DNA of 64,000 nucleotides from Trinickia acidisoli (lineage in GTDB: Bacteria > Pseudomonadota > Gammaproteobacteria > Burkholderiales > Burkholderiaceae): positions 1,674,001-1,738,000 of the forward strand of contig NZ_JAFLRG010000002.1 in the NCBI RefSeq assembly GCF_017315725.1, in the 5' to 3' direction. A program made the position numbers and the translations under genes. The notes beneath the pieces are model-generated. The model did no database searches, was not told the DNA's origin, and saw only the letters and a program-made list of their open reading frames with translations. Of this stretch, positions 23,117-31,536 are shown piece after piece; positions within the stretch are counted from its first letter, which is position 1; each line of letters begins with the position of its first letter.

Positions 23117-24390
23117 GCGCCCAACTCCTGCTCGATGTCGAGAAGGCCGTCGAACAACGCGTTGCCTTTCATGAGTTGGACGTTTAGATCATTCTGATCG
23201 GACGGGATGCCATCGGTAGTCGCTAGCTTCTGGATGCTTCCCGTCGTTTCGTCCGACTGATAGATCGATACGTCACCGCCGTCTATAAGCGCGCCGAGCG
23301 GGACGATGCGTTCGAGTCGTTGAAGCATTTCGCTAGAAGCACCCCGCGTTTCGATTTTCCGCCGAAGATAGTGGCCCTGGATCACGATGCTCAGGAAATT
23401 GACCATATAGGGGCTGTGGGTCGTGAGCACGAGCCGGTTTGCCGTTCCCAGGTTGTTCAGCGCGAGAAGTTCCGTAATAACCGTCCATTGCGACGAGGGA
23501 AACAGGTTCTGCTCCGGTTCCTCGATTACGTTGACGAACGCGGCCTTGTTGAACTGCGACGAGAGCACTGAAATGGCCACACGCCTCTGTTCATTCGTAA
23601 GCGATTCGTTGACGTAAATCTCGGCAACGCGGTGCCGGAAGCGCTCGACCTGTTCCGTACTCATCGGCTCGGCTTCTCCGCCAACGTCAACGCCACCGCC
23701 TGCAGCTTGCTGCTGGACCTTGTGTGCAAGGTGATGACTGACGAGGAACAACGGTACCGCCGACTGAAACCCGCTCGACGCGTCGGTCAAGCGGAGTTTG
23801 TACGCGTCGTCGCGGATGTTGAGCGTGTCATTGAGCTTGTCGTATTCAAGTTCCGCGTCGTTAATGGGAAGCCGCAGGCGGCCCCGCAACTCGGACTTGG
23901 CGTTTTCGAATTCGGACAGGAATTCCTTGAGCGCCTCAGACGAAAGCTTGAGTTCCTGGGGATGCCTAACATACGAGATGAAGTTACGTTCGGCGGGAAC
24001 GTACATGATCTGCGGTAACGCGTACGGCGTCGCAGGCTTGGCCTCCTCGACGCGAAGCAGCCCGCCGGAAAAGGTGATCGAGTACGCATCGCCTTCGTAT
24101 TCGATCATTGCGTCTTCCGCCCCATCCGACGGAAGGTAATTCTCGAGACGGTGATACCTGAGAAATTGACTTTGAAGTCGATTCTTGCGTTCAAACCATC
24201 GCTTCTCGTAGTCGCCGCGGACGAGCGCCTTCTCGATCCAAGCGAAGGTGGCAAATAGTTTGGCCAACGTGCTTTTGCCGGAGCCTTGATTGCCAACGAA
24301 GATCGTGACCTTCGTAAAATCGATCCACCCGTCGTTGTCCTTCCGCCCCTGACGAACCGGACCGAAGTTTTTCACGCGCATTCGTGGCAT
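23113..24390 (-). CDS. ABC-type (AAA_15/AAA_21-like) ATPase of a two-gene nuclease system
   Basis: The product has 425 aa. GGAGG 6 bases before the ATG at 24390 fixes the start. Walker A GNQGSGKST is at 33-41, a signature-like DASSGFQSAVPL near 215-226, Walker B FVNVIEEPEQNLFP near 295, and the switch His in LTTHSPYMVNF. This is the SMC/OLD-type ATPase core with a short helical insert instead of a long coiled coil (FLSEFENAKSELRGRL). Such ATPases power Septu (PtuA), Gabija (GajA), PARIS and retron effectors. Here the partner is a PD-(D/E)XK-like protein, a pairing that I do not link to a named system. A promoter must lie in 24391-24586. Confidence 0.88.
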   Translation of the reverse strand: MPRMRVKNFGPVRQGRKDNDGWIDFTKVTIFVGNQGSGKSTLAKLFATFAWIEKALVRGDYEKRWFERKNRLQSQFLRYHRLENYLPSDGAEDAMIEYEGDAYSITFSGGLLRVEEAKPATPYALPQIMYVPAERNFISYVRHPQELKLSSEALKEFLSEFENAKSELRGRLRLPINDAELEYDKLNDTLNIRDDAYKLRLTDASSGFQSAVPLFLVSHHLAHKVQQQAAGGGVDVGGEAEPMSTEQVERFRHRVAEIYVNESLTNEQRRVAISVLSSQFNKAAFVNVIEEPEQNLFPSSQWTVITELLALNNLGTANRLVLTTHSPYMVNFLSIVIQGHYLRRKIETRGASSEMLQRLERIVPLGALIDGGDVSIYQSDETTGSIQKLATTDGIPSDQNDLNVQLMKGNALFDGLLDIEQELGA

Positions 24391-24586
24391 TGAGCCCTCC
24401 AAGTAAGCCGGCTGCCCCGAGGCGGATCGACACTGACGCGCGGCGGCCGCGGTCGCACCACTTGTTTGCGGTTTCCGGCTGATAGGCCGCGTATTTTACC
24501 GATTGTCCGACGGGAATAGAACGTCAGCAGTGTCCGAGTCCAGCAGCCGCTTTCCGTGGAAAAGAAGTTGATACGAACGGCACAGG

Positions 24587-25039
24587 CTATGCATTGCTTC
24601 CGCCACCCCTAATCAGGGAGTAGCGATCGATGTCCGTTCTGCGCTTCCACCCGTGACGCGCCCAGAACGCCGCGGCCGATTCGTTCGTCTTGAGTACGTC
24701 GACATGGCTCTTGCGGATGCCCAACGCATCGAGCGCGGTCAAGCAGCATTCAACGAGCGCATTGCCGATGCCCTGGCGGCGATGTTCCGGCAACACGACG
24801 AGATGCTGGAGATAACCACGACGGCCATCGTGGCCGCACATGATGCAGCCCACGAGTTCGGCGTCGATTTCGGCCACGAAGCTGAGCCCGGGGTTGCGTT
24901 CGAGGTAGCGGCTCGTCGCTGCGCGCGAATCGGCGTCGCGCATCGACACGCCCGGCGTCGCGCTCATCAGGCCGATGACCGCGTCGTAGTCGCTCATCGT
25001 CATCGGCCGAATGGCGCACGTGAAGCCGCGCTCGCTCAT
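24587..25039 (-). CDS. GNAT-family N-acetyltransferase
   Basis: The product has 150 aa, a standard single GNAT domain. It shows the N-terminal RPMTMSDYDAVIGLM, the central strands LSFVAEIDAELVGCIMCGHD, motif A with the acetyl-CoA loop VVLPEHRRQGIGNALV, and the C-terminal NESAAAFWARHGWKRR. The loop Q/R-x-x-G-x-G/A is intact, so it should be active; the substrate is unknown. Its ATG overlaps the stop of amn (25036-25039), giving translational coupling to AMP nucleosidase. No mechanistic link between the two is known to me. Confidence 0.92.
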   Translation of the reverse strand: MSERGFTCAIRPMTMSDYDAVIGLMSATPGVSMRDADSRAATSRYLERNPGLSFVAEIDAELVGCIMCGHDGRRGYLQHLVVLPEHRRQGIGNALVECCLTALDALGIRKSHVDVLKTNESAAAFWARHGWKRRTDIDRYSLIRGGGSNA

Positions 25040-26562
25040 TGAAACGCGACCTCGGCGAAACTGCGCAGTTTCCGGCTATGTAGACGATCGAGCCCGTTCA
25101 TTCGCAGCAGCTCCATCGCCTTCACACCGATCTGCAAATGCTGATCGACCTGCGCGCGATAGAACTGATCGGCCATGCCCGGCAACTTGAGTTCGCCGTG
25201 CAGCGGCTTGTCCGACACGCACAGCAGCGTGCCGTACGGCACACGAAAACGAAAACCGTTCGCCGCGATCGTCGCGCTTTCCATATCGAGCGCAACCGCT
25301 CGGCTTTGCGAAAGCCGCTGCACCGGTTCGCGATGGTCGCGCAATTCCCAGTTGCGGTTGTCCACGCTCGCGACCGTGCCCGTGCGCATCACCCGTTTGA
25401 GTTCGACGCCTTCGAGCTTCGTCACGTGCGCGACCGCGCGCTCGAGCGCAACCTGCACTTCCGCGAGCGCCGGAATCGGCACCCACAGCGGCAGATCGGC
25501 ATCGAGCACGTGATCTTCGCGCACATACCCGTGCGCCAGCACGTAATCGCCGAGCCGCTGCGTATTGCGCAGCCCCGCGCAGTGGCCGAGCATCACCCAT
25601 GCATGCGGGCGCAGCACCGCGATGTGATCGGTGATCGTCTTGGCGTTCGACGGTCCCACGCCGATATTGATCATCGTGATACCGCTGCCGTCCGCCCGTT
25701 TCAAATGGTAGGCGGGCATTTGCGGCAACCGCGCCGGCGCCGTGCCCTCGTCGGGCTGCTCGCCCAGATTCGCGTTGTAGATGATCACGTCGCCCGGCTC
25801 CACGAACGACGTGTATTCGCTTCGATAGGCACGCAGTTCCTCGTCGTCCGTATGCGCCATCAACTGACGGCCGAGCTTCGTGAACTCGTCGATATAGAAC
25901 TGATAGTTCGTGTAGAGGACGTAGTTCTGAAAATGGGTGGGCGACGTGGCCGTGTAATGCTTGAGCCGATGCAGCGAGAAATCGACGCGCGGCGCCGTGA
26001 ACAGCGCAAGCGGCAACGGGTCGCCCGGCAGCGGTTCGTAGGTGCCGTTGACGATGCGATCGTCGAGCGCGGCCAGATCGGGCGTATCGAACACGTCGCG
26101 CATGGCCATCAAGCGCTCGCGCCCGAGATCGCCCTCGAGGTGGATACCCTCGGCAAAGGCGAAATGGATCGGGATCGGCTGCTGCGACACGCCCACTTCG
26201 ATCGCGACATGGTGATTCTTCGCGAGCAGGCGCAATTGTTCGCGATAGTAGTTGCCGAACAAATCGGGGCGCGTCACCGTGGTCTCGAACACGCCCGGCC
26301 CGGCGACGAATCCGTACGAGCGGCGCGAATCGACGTGCGTGTTCACTTCCGTGCGCACGCGAATGAACGGATAGCAGGCGCGCACCCGCTCGTGGAGCGG
26401 CTCGTTGCGCCGATAGCGCGCGAATGCATCGCGCAAAAAGGCCGCATTCGATTCGTAGATTTCGGATAGACGCGTAACGGCGTCGGCGGCATCGGCGAAC
26501 GCCTCGGTCGGGAAATCGGGCGCGTGCATGGCACGCGCGTGTTGCGTCAGATCGTTTTTCAT
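25036..26562 (-). CDS. amn: AMP nucleosidase
   Basis: The product has 508 aa. It hydrolyses AMP to adenine and ribose-5-phosphate and so adjusts the cytoplasmic adenylate pool. The N-terminal regulatory domain starts at TEAFADAADAVTRLSEIYES. The phosphorylase-superfamily core covers roughly 290-500, with TMINIGVGPSNAKTITDHIA, WVMLGHCAGLRNTQRLGDYV, ALDMESATIAANGFRFRVPY (the ME-S ribose-binding segment) and LCVSDKPLHGELKLPGMADQ. Length and order match the E. coli enzyme. I used the ATG at 26562; the frame stays open to 26652 but the extra residues are not family-like. Confidence 0.96.
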   Translation of the reverse strand: MKNDLTQHARAMHAPDFPTEAFADAADAVTRLSEIYESNAAFLRDAFARYRRNEPLHERVRACYPFIRVRTEVNTHVDSRRSYGFVAGPGVFETTVTRPDLFGNYYREQLRLLAKNHHVAIEVGVSQQPIPIHFAFAEGIHLEGDLGRERLMAMRDVFDTPDLAALDDRIVNGTYEPLPGDPLPLALFTAPRVDFSLHRLKHYTATSPTHFQNYVLYTNYQFYIDEFTKLGRQLMAHTDDEELRAYRSEYTSFVEPGDVIIYNANLGEQPDEGTAPARLPQMPAYHLKRADGSGITMINIGVGPSNAKTITDHIAVLRPHAWVMLGHCAGLRNTQRLGDYVLAHGYVREDHVLDADLPLWVPIPALAEVQVALERAVAHVTKLEGVELKRVMRTGTVASVDNRNWELRDHREPVQRLSQSRAVALDMESATIAANGFRFRVPYGTLLCVSDKPLHGELKLPGMADQFYRAQVDQHLQIGVKAMELLRMNGLDRLHSRKLRSFAEVAFQ

Positions 26563-26726
26563 CGTTCGTTTCGCCTCGTTCGTTGCAACGACATTACCAC
26601 GAAGCAACGTCATCCGGCCCTCTCGCTCCGACGGTCCCGTAGGCTCGCCCACACAGCCGAACGACGGTTAGCGCGCGAATAGAGGGGCGCATTTGCTAGA
26701 ATTCGAAGATATTCCGGAGACCCATC

Positions 26727-27140
26727 ATGAAGCCGTTCTTTTCCGCCGCTGTTTGCGCGGCGCTCGCCGCCGCGAGTCTCGCCGCCGCCCCGCGCCTCGT
26801 ACTCGCCGCGCAGGCCGACGACGCGCAAGCGCGCGAGGCGCAACGCACCGCCGACGAGGCGGCCGGGTTGCCCGACCTGACCCAGATCAACCGTCCCGCG
26901 GCGCAGGTTTCGTCGAAGGTCGACATCAACGACGTGCAGCGCACGCCGAGCTTCTACGAGAAGAGCCCCACGGGCACCGAGATCACCGAGTACCGCGATC
27001 GGGGCAAACCCGTCGAAATCGACGTCCACTCGAACTTCGGCACGCATTACCAGATGAGCGCATCGCCGGACACGTCGCCGCAAGTCCACAGCAGCGCGCA
27101 ACCGAGCACGCGGCTGCCGTCGATCAACCTGCGTTACTGA
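26727..27140 (+). CDS. Periplasmic DUF2782-family protein
   Basis: The product has 137 aa with a clear signal peptide (FFSAAVCAALAAASLAAAP...LAAQA). The mature part contains RTPSFYEKSPTGTEITEYRD then RGKPVEIDVHSNFGTHYQMS, the core of DUF2782, followed by a Ser/Thr/Pro-rich end. DUF2782 genes are typically found upstream of thrB and polA in beta- and gamma-proteobacteria, and thrB is the next gene here, 115 bases downstream. Function is unknown; the context is conserved rather than informative. Confidence 0.85.
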   Translation: MKPFFSAAVCAALAAASLAAAPRLVLAAQADDAQAREAQRTADEAAGLPDLTQINRPAAQVSSKVDINDVQRTPSFYEKSPTGTEITEYRDRGKPVEIDVHSNFGTHYQMSASPDTSPQVHSSAQPSTRLPSINLRY

Positions 27141-27255
27141 CCCGCACCGCCCAGTACGCCGCGCACGATCGTCGATCGCCTGCGCGGCGACCAAGCGCGG
27201 CTGCCGCCATCGTGCGCGCCGCCCCCCTCGTTCAATCGCATTCGAAGCCTCCCGC

Positions 27256-28251
27256 ATGGCCGTCTTTACCGTCGTCAACGAAACCGATCTCGCGCACTGG
27301 ATGCGTAGCTACGATCTCGGCGAAATCGTCGATTTCCGTGGCATCCCCTCCGGCATCGAAAACAGCAACTTTTTCCTGACGACAACGCGCGGCGCCTACG
27401 TTCTGACGATCTTCGAGAAACTGACGGCCGGCCAGTTGCCGTTCTATCTCGAACTCATGCGCCACCTCGCGCATCATGGTGTGCCCGTGCCCGACCCGGT
27501 GCCGCGCCACGACGGCGCGCTGTTCGGTACGCTGCACGGCAAACCGACGGCCATCGTCACGAAGCTGCCGGGCGGGGCCGAACTCGCCCCCGCTGCCGAG
27601 CATTGCGCGGAAGTGGGGCAAATGCTCGCGCGCATGCATCTGGCCGGGCGCGACTTCAAGCCGTATCTGCCGAACCTGCGCAGTCTTGCCTGGTGGCAGG
27701 AGACGGTACCGCAGGTGCTGCCGTTCTTGACGGGCTCGCAACGCGAGCTTGTGTCGTCCGAACTCGCGCACCAGGCCGCGTTCTTCGGATCGGACGACTA
27801 CGCGGCCTTGCCGGGCGGCCCGTGCCACTGCGATTTGTTTCGCGACAACGTACTGTTCGCGCCGGCACAGCCGGGTACGGGCCACACGGTGCGGCTCGGC
27901 GGCTTCTTCGATTTCTACTTCGCCGGCTGCGACAAGTGGCTGTTCGATGTGGCGGTGACGGTCAACGACTGGTGCGTCGACCTCGCAACCGGCAAGCTCG
28001 ACGAGACGCGCGCCGGCGCACTACTACGCGCCTACCAGAGCGTGCGTCCGTTCACGCCCGAGGAACGGCGTCATTGGACCGACATGCTGCGGGCGGGCGC
28101 CTATCGTTTCTGGGTGTCGCGCCTGTATGACTTTTACTTGCCACGCGCGGCTGAGATGCTCAAGCCGCACGATCCCACCCATTTCGAACGCATCTTGCGC
28201 GACCGCCTTGCCGGCGTCGCGCCTTTGGCTGCGTCAAGTCCATGCAACTGA
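27256..28251 (+). CDS. thrB: Homoserine kinase (APH-fold type)
   Basis: The product has 331 aa. It phosphorylates L-homoserine with ATP in threonine biosynthesis. This is the proteobacterial type with a choline/aminoglycoside-kinase fold: MAVFTVVNETDLAHWMRSYD at the start, GIENSNFFLTT for the nucleotide loop, the catalytic Brenner-type motif LPGGPCHCDLFRDNVLF near 193-209, and the metal-binding GGFFDFYFAGCDKWLFDVAV near 215-234. The end is normal. Its stop overlaps the next gene's start by 10 bases, so the membrane protein gene is co-translated. Confidence 0.96.
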   Translation: MAVFTVVNETDLAHWMRSYDLGEIVDFRGIPSGIENSNFFLTTTRGAYVLTIFEKLTAGQLPFYLELMRHLAHHGVPVPDPVPRHDGALFGTLHGKPTAIVTKLPGGAELAPAAEHCAEVGQMLARMHLAGRDFKPYLPNLRSLAWWQETVPQVLPFLTGSQRELVSSELAHQAAFFGSDDYAALPGGPCHCDLFRDNVLFAPAQPGTGHTVRLGGFFDFYFAGCDKWLFDVAVTVNDWCVDLATGKLDETRAGALLRAYQSVRPFTPEERRHWTDMLRAGAYRFWVSRLYDFYLPRAAEMLKPHDPTHFERILRDRLAGVAPLAASSPCN

Positions 28252-29048
28252 CTGAAGTTTCCGCAAAGACCGGCTACGTCTGGTACCGGCAGGGTATTTG
28301 GCTGTTTCGTCGCAATCCTCTCGGATTCCTGACGATTTTCTTCACTTATCTGCTGGCGATGTGGGCAGTATCGTTGATCCCGATCGTCGGCGCAGTGCTG
28401 CCGCTTGCGTTGATTCCGGGCGTGGCCGTCGGCTTCATGGCCGCCTGCCGCGATACCGTCGCCGGGAAAATGGTGTTCCCGACGGTGCTCGCCGATGGAT
28501 TTCGGTCATATGGGGGAACGGCCGCCATGCGGCTGATCGAACTCGGCGGCATCTACGTGGCCGCGATCGCGCTCGTTTTTGCCGGATCGGCAGTGGCCGA
28601 CGGCGGTGTCCTGTTCAAGCTGATGATGGGCACGCAAGCCATCTCTCCCGAGACGCTGGCCGCCAGCCCGCTACTGGTGGCTGGTCTCGTTGCATTTGCA
28701 TGCTATGTGCCGGTCGCGATGCTGTTCTGGTTCGCACCGGTGCTGACGGTGTGGCACGACGTGCCGCCCGTCAAGGCGATGTTCTTCAGCCTCGTGACCT
28801 GCTGGCGCAACCGCGGCGCCTTCATTGTGTACGGCGCGCTATGGTTCGCGACAGCGATCGTCGTCTCGACCGGCCTATCGCTGCTGATGGACGCGGTCGG
28901 TGCGCGCGACTACGCGTTCACCGTGCTGTTTCCGGCATCGATTACGTTGACGACGATGCTCTATTGCTCGTTCTATGCCACGTATCGCGGCTGCTACGGC
29001 GTGCAGGAACCCAACGGAGCCGGTGCACCGGGAACGCCCAGCGCCTAA
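28242..29048 (+). CDS. BPSS1780-type multipass membrane protein
   Basis: The product has 268 aa with five to six hydrophobic segments (FLTIFFTYLLAMWAVSLIPI, PLALIPGVAVGFMAA, GGIYVAAIALVFAGSAV, LLVAGLVAFACYVPVAMLFW, FIVYGALWFATAIVVSTGLS, TLTTMLYCSFYATY). The short cytoplasmic start GYVWYRQGIWLFRRNPLGFL is the conserved mark of this Burkholderia family (named after BPSS1780), also seen in glycerophosphoryl-diester-phosphodiesterase-type membrane domains. No catalytic residues are evident. Overlap with thrB is a conserved arrangement. Function unknown. Confidence 0.88.
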   Translation: MQLTEVSAKTGYVWYRQGIWLFRRNPLGFLTIFFTYLLAMWAVSLIPIVGAVLPLALIPGVAVGFMAACRDTVAGKMVFPTVLADGFRSYGGTAAMRLIELGGIYVAAIALVFAGSAVADGGVLFKLMMGTQAISPETLAASPLLVAGLVAFACYVPVAMLFWFAPVLTVWHDVPPVKAMFFSLVTCWRNRGAFIVYGALWFATAIVVSTGLSLLMDAVGARDYAFTVLFPASITLTTMLYCSFYATYRGCYGVQEPNGAGAPGTPSA

Positions 29049-29080
29049 TCGATGCCGGGGCGACCGCACTGGGCCGCGGT

Positions 29081-29257
29081 TCAGCGTGCCGTCTGCCAGG
29101 ACGGATGCGCGATCGTCGCTTCGCGGTCGAGCTTGCGCATGCGAAATTCAAGATCGTAAAGATCGGCGGCCTCGGACAAGTAGGCGTCGCGGTTCGCCTT
29201 TTGGCGCGCTTCGGCGGTTTGGGTCAAAAACAGGAACAAGCGGCTAAGTAGGAACAT
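29081..29257 (-). CDS. DUF3563-family small protein
   Basis: The product has 58 aa. MFLLSRLFLFLTQTAEARQK then ANRDAYLSEAADLYDLEFRM then RKLDREA matches the DUF3563 pattern: a hydrophobic amphipathic start, then a charged helix with YL..A.DLYDLE.RMR.L. DUF3563 genes are abundant, mostly in Burkholderiales, often as several paralogues and strongly expressed from their own promoters. A perfect TATAAT lies 48 bases upstream of the start. Function is unknown. Confidence 0.8.
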   Translation of the reverse strand: MFLLSRLFLFLTQTAEARQKANRDAYLSEAADLYDLEFRMRKLDREATIAHPSWQTAR

Positions 29258-29304
29258 GATGGCCTCGTGCGGTTATAGGCGTTAACACCTAAGCGATAAC
29301 CCTG

Positions 29305-29310
29305 ATTATA
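29305..29310 (-). promoter_or_regulatory. -10 box of the DUF3563 gene promoter
   Basis: On the minus strand a perfect TATAAT sits within a small CCCT...AGGG dyad (29300-29313), 48 bases before the start codon. No good -35 hexamer is seen at 16-18 bases, so an activator may be needed. Confidence 0.5.
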
Positions 29311-29364
29311 GGGAAAACCCTAGGCGTACGCCAGCGCCATTTTTGGCTGTGGCTTTTTCGCATC

Positions 29365-29384
29365 AAAGGCCAGCGCGGCTGGCC
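29365..29384 (-). terminator. Intrinsic terminator of the PHB-depolymerase-like gene
   Basis: GGCCAGC-GCG-GCTGGCC is a perfect 7-bp stem with a 3-base loop starting 7 bases beyond the stop codon. The minus strand continues TTTGATG. The position is right, although the T-run is short. Confidence 0.6.
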
Positions 29385-29390
29385 GCACCG

Positions 29391-30527
29391 CTATCGGGCC
29401 GCGGCGCGGCGCCCCGCGGCGGACGAGCGGCGGCGTTGATCGCGCAGGAACGCCCAGATCATGGCGCTCGCGTCAGGACCGTGCTCGGAATGGAACGGCA
29501 CGGCTTCGTCGCCGCCGGCCCAGGCGTGGCCGAGGCCGGCCACGCGGCACACTCGCACCACGCGGCGGCCGCTCATCGAATAGTCGTGAAGCTGCGCCGT
29601 GCCTTCGTGCGTTTCGTGCAGCGAACCCGCAATCCAGGCGCCCTCGCGGTCAATGAAGCCGTTCAGGCGAAGAAAAGCCAGGCCGAGCTGTTCCGCGTTT
29701 TTCGGGGCGACGACATGATCAGCGTCGCCATGCACGATGATCGCCGGCATGCCAGGATAACTCGCCGTATCGACCATCGCGTCGATGAGGGCGATGGGAT
29801 CGTGCCGCGCGCCGCGCCGCATTACGTCCATCGCGGTGATACCCGAATGCGCTTCGCCCAAAACGGGCGCGGAATGCAACGCGACGGCCGCGAATCGCTC
29901 CGGATAGTGAAGCGCGAGCAATGACGCCAGGCCTGCGCCGGCGGACACCCCCGCGAGATACACACGTTCGGGGTCGAAACCTTGGTGCTCGATGAGTGCG
30001 TCGACGAGCGACACGACGGCGCGCGCTTCGCCGAGTCCAGCTTCTCTATCGTCATACCAATGCCAACATCGATGCGCATGGGCGTGCTTCGACTGCTCCG
30101 GGTAGACGACCGCGAACCCGTTCTTGTCCGCGACGAGGTTCATCCGCGTGCCCGTTGCGAACTCATCGATCGTTTGTTTGCAGCCGTGCAGCATGACGAG
30201 CAGCGGCATCGGACGTTGCGCCTTCGTCGGCGGAACGTATAGGCCGTACGACAAATGGTTGACGAGGCGGCCAGGCAGAGGCGGCGCCGAATGGTAGGAG
30301 CGCGTCCAGTCCCCCTTCGTCCAGGCGCCGGCGCGCGGACGGACGCGGGATTCGCGTGACTCCCGCGCACCCTGTCGGTCACGCGCGGGCGCGCGCCGCA
30401 CTGAATCGGCGCGCGTTCGACGCTTCTTTTTCGTCACATCGCGCAGGTACTCGGCTTGCGCGGCCGGCACGCTGGACATCAAGCGCTTGAGGCCCTGCAG
30501 CCAGAGTTTCGTCAGGCTTTTGGTCAT
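29391..30527 (-). CDS. PHB depolymerase-family esterase
   Basis: The product has 378 aa. After a basic N-terminal region (about 1-95, KKKRRTRADSVRRAPARDRQ and similar, no signal peptide), the catalytic domain begins at YGLYVPPTKAQRPMPLLVML with the oxyanion motif HGCKQT. The nucleophile elbow is AGVSAGAGLAS, the acid lies in VHGDADHVV, and the His in GLGHAWAGG. This is the LpqC/PhaZ-like esterase_phb family; the lack of an export signal suggests intracellular action on poly-3-hydroxybutyrate or short esters. The very basic N-terminus could attach it to granules or DNA. The start at 30527 is chosen over 30590 because the extra residues are not family-like. Confidence 0.88.
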   Translation of the reverse strand: MTKSLTKLWLQGLKRLMSSVPAAQAEYLRDVTKKKRRTRADSVRRAPARDRQGARESRESRVRPRAGAWTKGDWTRSYHSAPPLPGRLVNHLSYGLYVPPTKAQRPMPLLVMLHGCKQTIDEFATGTRMNLVADKNGFAVVYPEQSKHAHAHRCWHWYDDREAGLGEARAVVSLVDALIEHQGFDPERVYLAGVSAGAGLASLLALHYPERFAAVALHSAPVLGEAHSGITAMDVMRRGARHDPIALIDAMVDTASYPGMPAIIVHGDADHVVAPKNAEQLGLAFLRLNGFIDREGAWIAGSLHETHEGTAQLHDYSMSGRRVVRVCRVAGLGHAWAGGDEAVPFHSEHGPDASAMIWAFLRDQRRRSSAAGRRAAAR

Positions 30528-30817
30528 CGGACGTAGCTCGCTAAAAAGGGAGGGGTCACCTGTGCGGCGCAGTTTTATGATGCAATGCACAATATACCCT
30601 CTTCGTGTTCCCCCGCCCGGACGCTCCCCCTAAGCACCCGCACGCACTTGCCCGAATCAGGGCGCCCTGTCGCGTGCGCCATCGCACGCCGCGCGGCCAC
30701 TGCGCGCGGCGGCGCTCGGTATACTGTCCCTTCACGCGATGACTGTCGTCGTTTCAGACGGCTCGCGCGTTAAGCAGATAGGAATCCTGCGGTCGATCCG
30801 CCTGGCATACGCCCGAT

Positions 30818-31513
30818 ATGTACGATTTGCCTCTTCACCTTTGGTTTTCCATTACGCGCCTCGGCGGCGCCGGCCTCACACTGCCGCTCGCCGTCGCGAT
30901 CGCGCTGTGGCTCGCGCTCGGCTACACGCGGCGCTTGGCCGTCGGCTGGCTGGTAATCGTCGGTGCGGCGGCGGCCGTCGTCGCGCTCACCAAGATCGCT
31001 TTTCTCGGCTGGGGCGTCGGGATACGTGCATGGGACTTCACGGGGGTCAGTGGACATTCGATGCTCTCGACCGCCGTCTATCCTGTCGCGTTCTTTCTTA
31101 CGCTGTTGCCGACCCGAGCCAGCATCCGCCTGTTCGGCGTCGCCTGCGGCATCGCGGCCGGGCTTGCGGTGGGCCTGTCGCGCGTCGTGCTCAGCGCGCA
31201 CTCGCCGTCCGAAGCCGTAGCCGGCTGTGTCGTCGGCGCGCTGGCCGCCGTCCTGTTCGTGTGGTGGGCCTGGGATACCAAGGCCGGCAAATTGTCGGCC
31301 GTGCCCGTCGCCGTCAGTCTGCTGATGCTAACGGCGGCCCTGCACGACGTGCGCGTGCCGACCCAGCATTGGATCACCCATATCGCCCTGCACTTGTCCG
31401 GCCGCGAGCGGCCGTTCATCCGCGCTCGGTGGAAAGCGGGTCATGAAGCGCCCCACCCTGTGATTGCGCCCCCCGCGGGCCGTAGCGCGGCACTCGCGCC
31501 TTCCTTCGTCTAA
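30818..31513 (+). CDS. PAP2-family membrane phosphatase
   Basis: The product has 231 aa with about five to six membrane segments. The phosphatase motifs are GVSGHSML (motif 2, catalytic His) and SRVVLSAHSPSEAVAG (motif 3, with Arg and the nucleophilic His; the last acidic position is Glu instead of the usual Asp). Motif 1 is weak. PAP2 enzymes remove phosphate from lipids such as undecaprenyl pyrophosphate or phosphatidate. The last 50 residues are Pro/Ala/Arg rich and look like a disordered tail. It is a monocistronic gene facing the modE gene tail to tail. Confidence 0.85.
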   Translation: MYDLPLHLWFSITRLGGAGLTLPLAVAIALWLALGYTRRLAVGWLVIVGAAAAVVALTKIAFLGWGVGIRAWDFTGVSGHSMLSTAVYPVAFFLTLLPTRASIRLFGVACGIAAGLAVGLSRVVLSAHSPSEAVAGCVVGALAAVLFVWWAWDTKAGKLSAVPVAVSLLMLTAALHDVRVPTQHWITHIALHLSGRERPFIRARWKAGHEAPHPVIAPPAGRSAALAPSFV

Positions 31514-31536
31514 TCGCCGTCCCGTCCCAGGCAATC

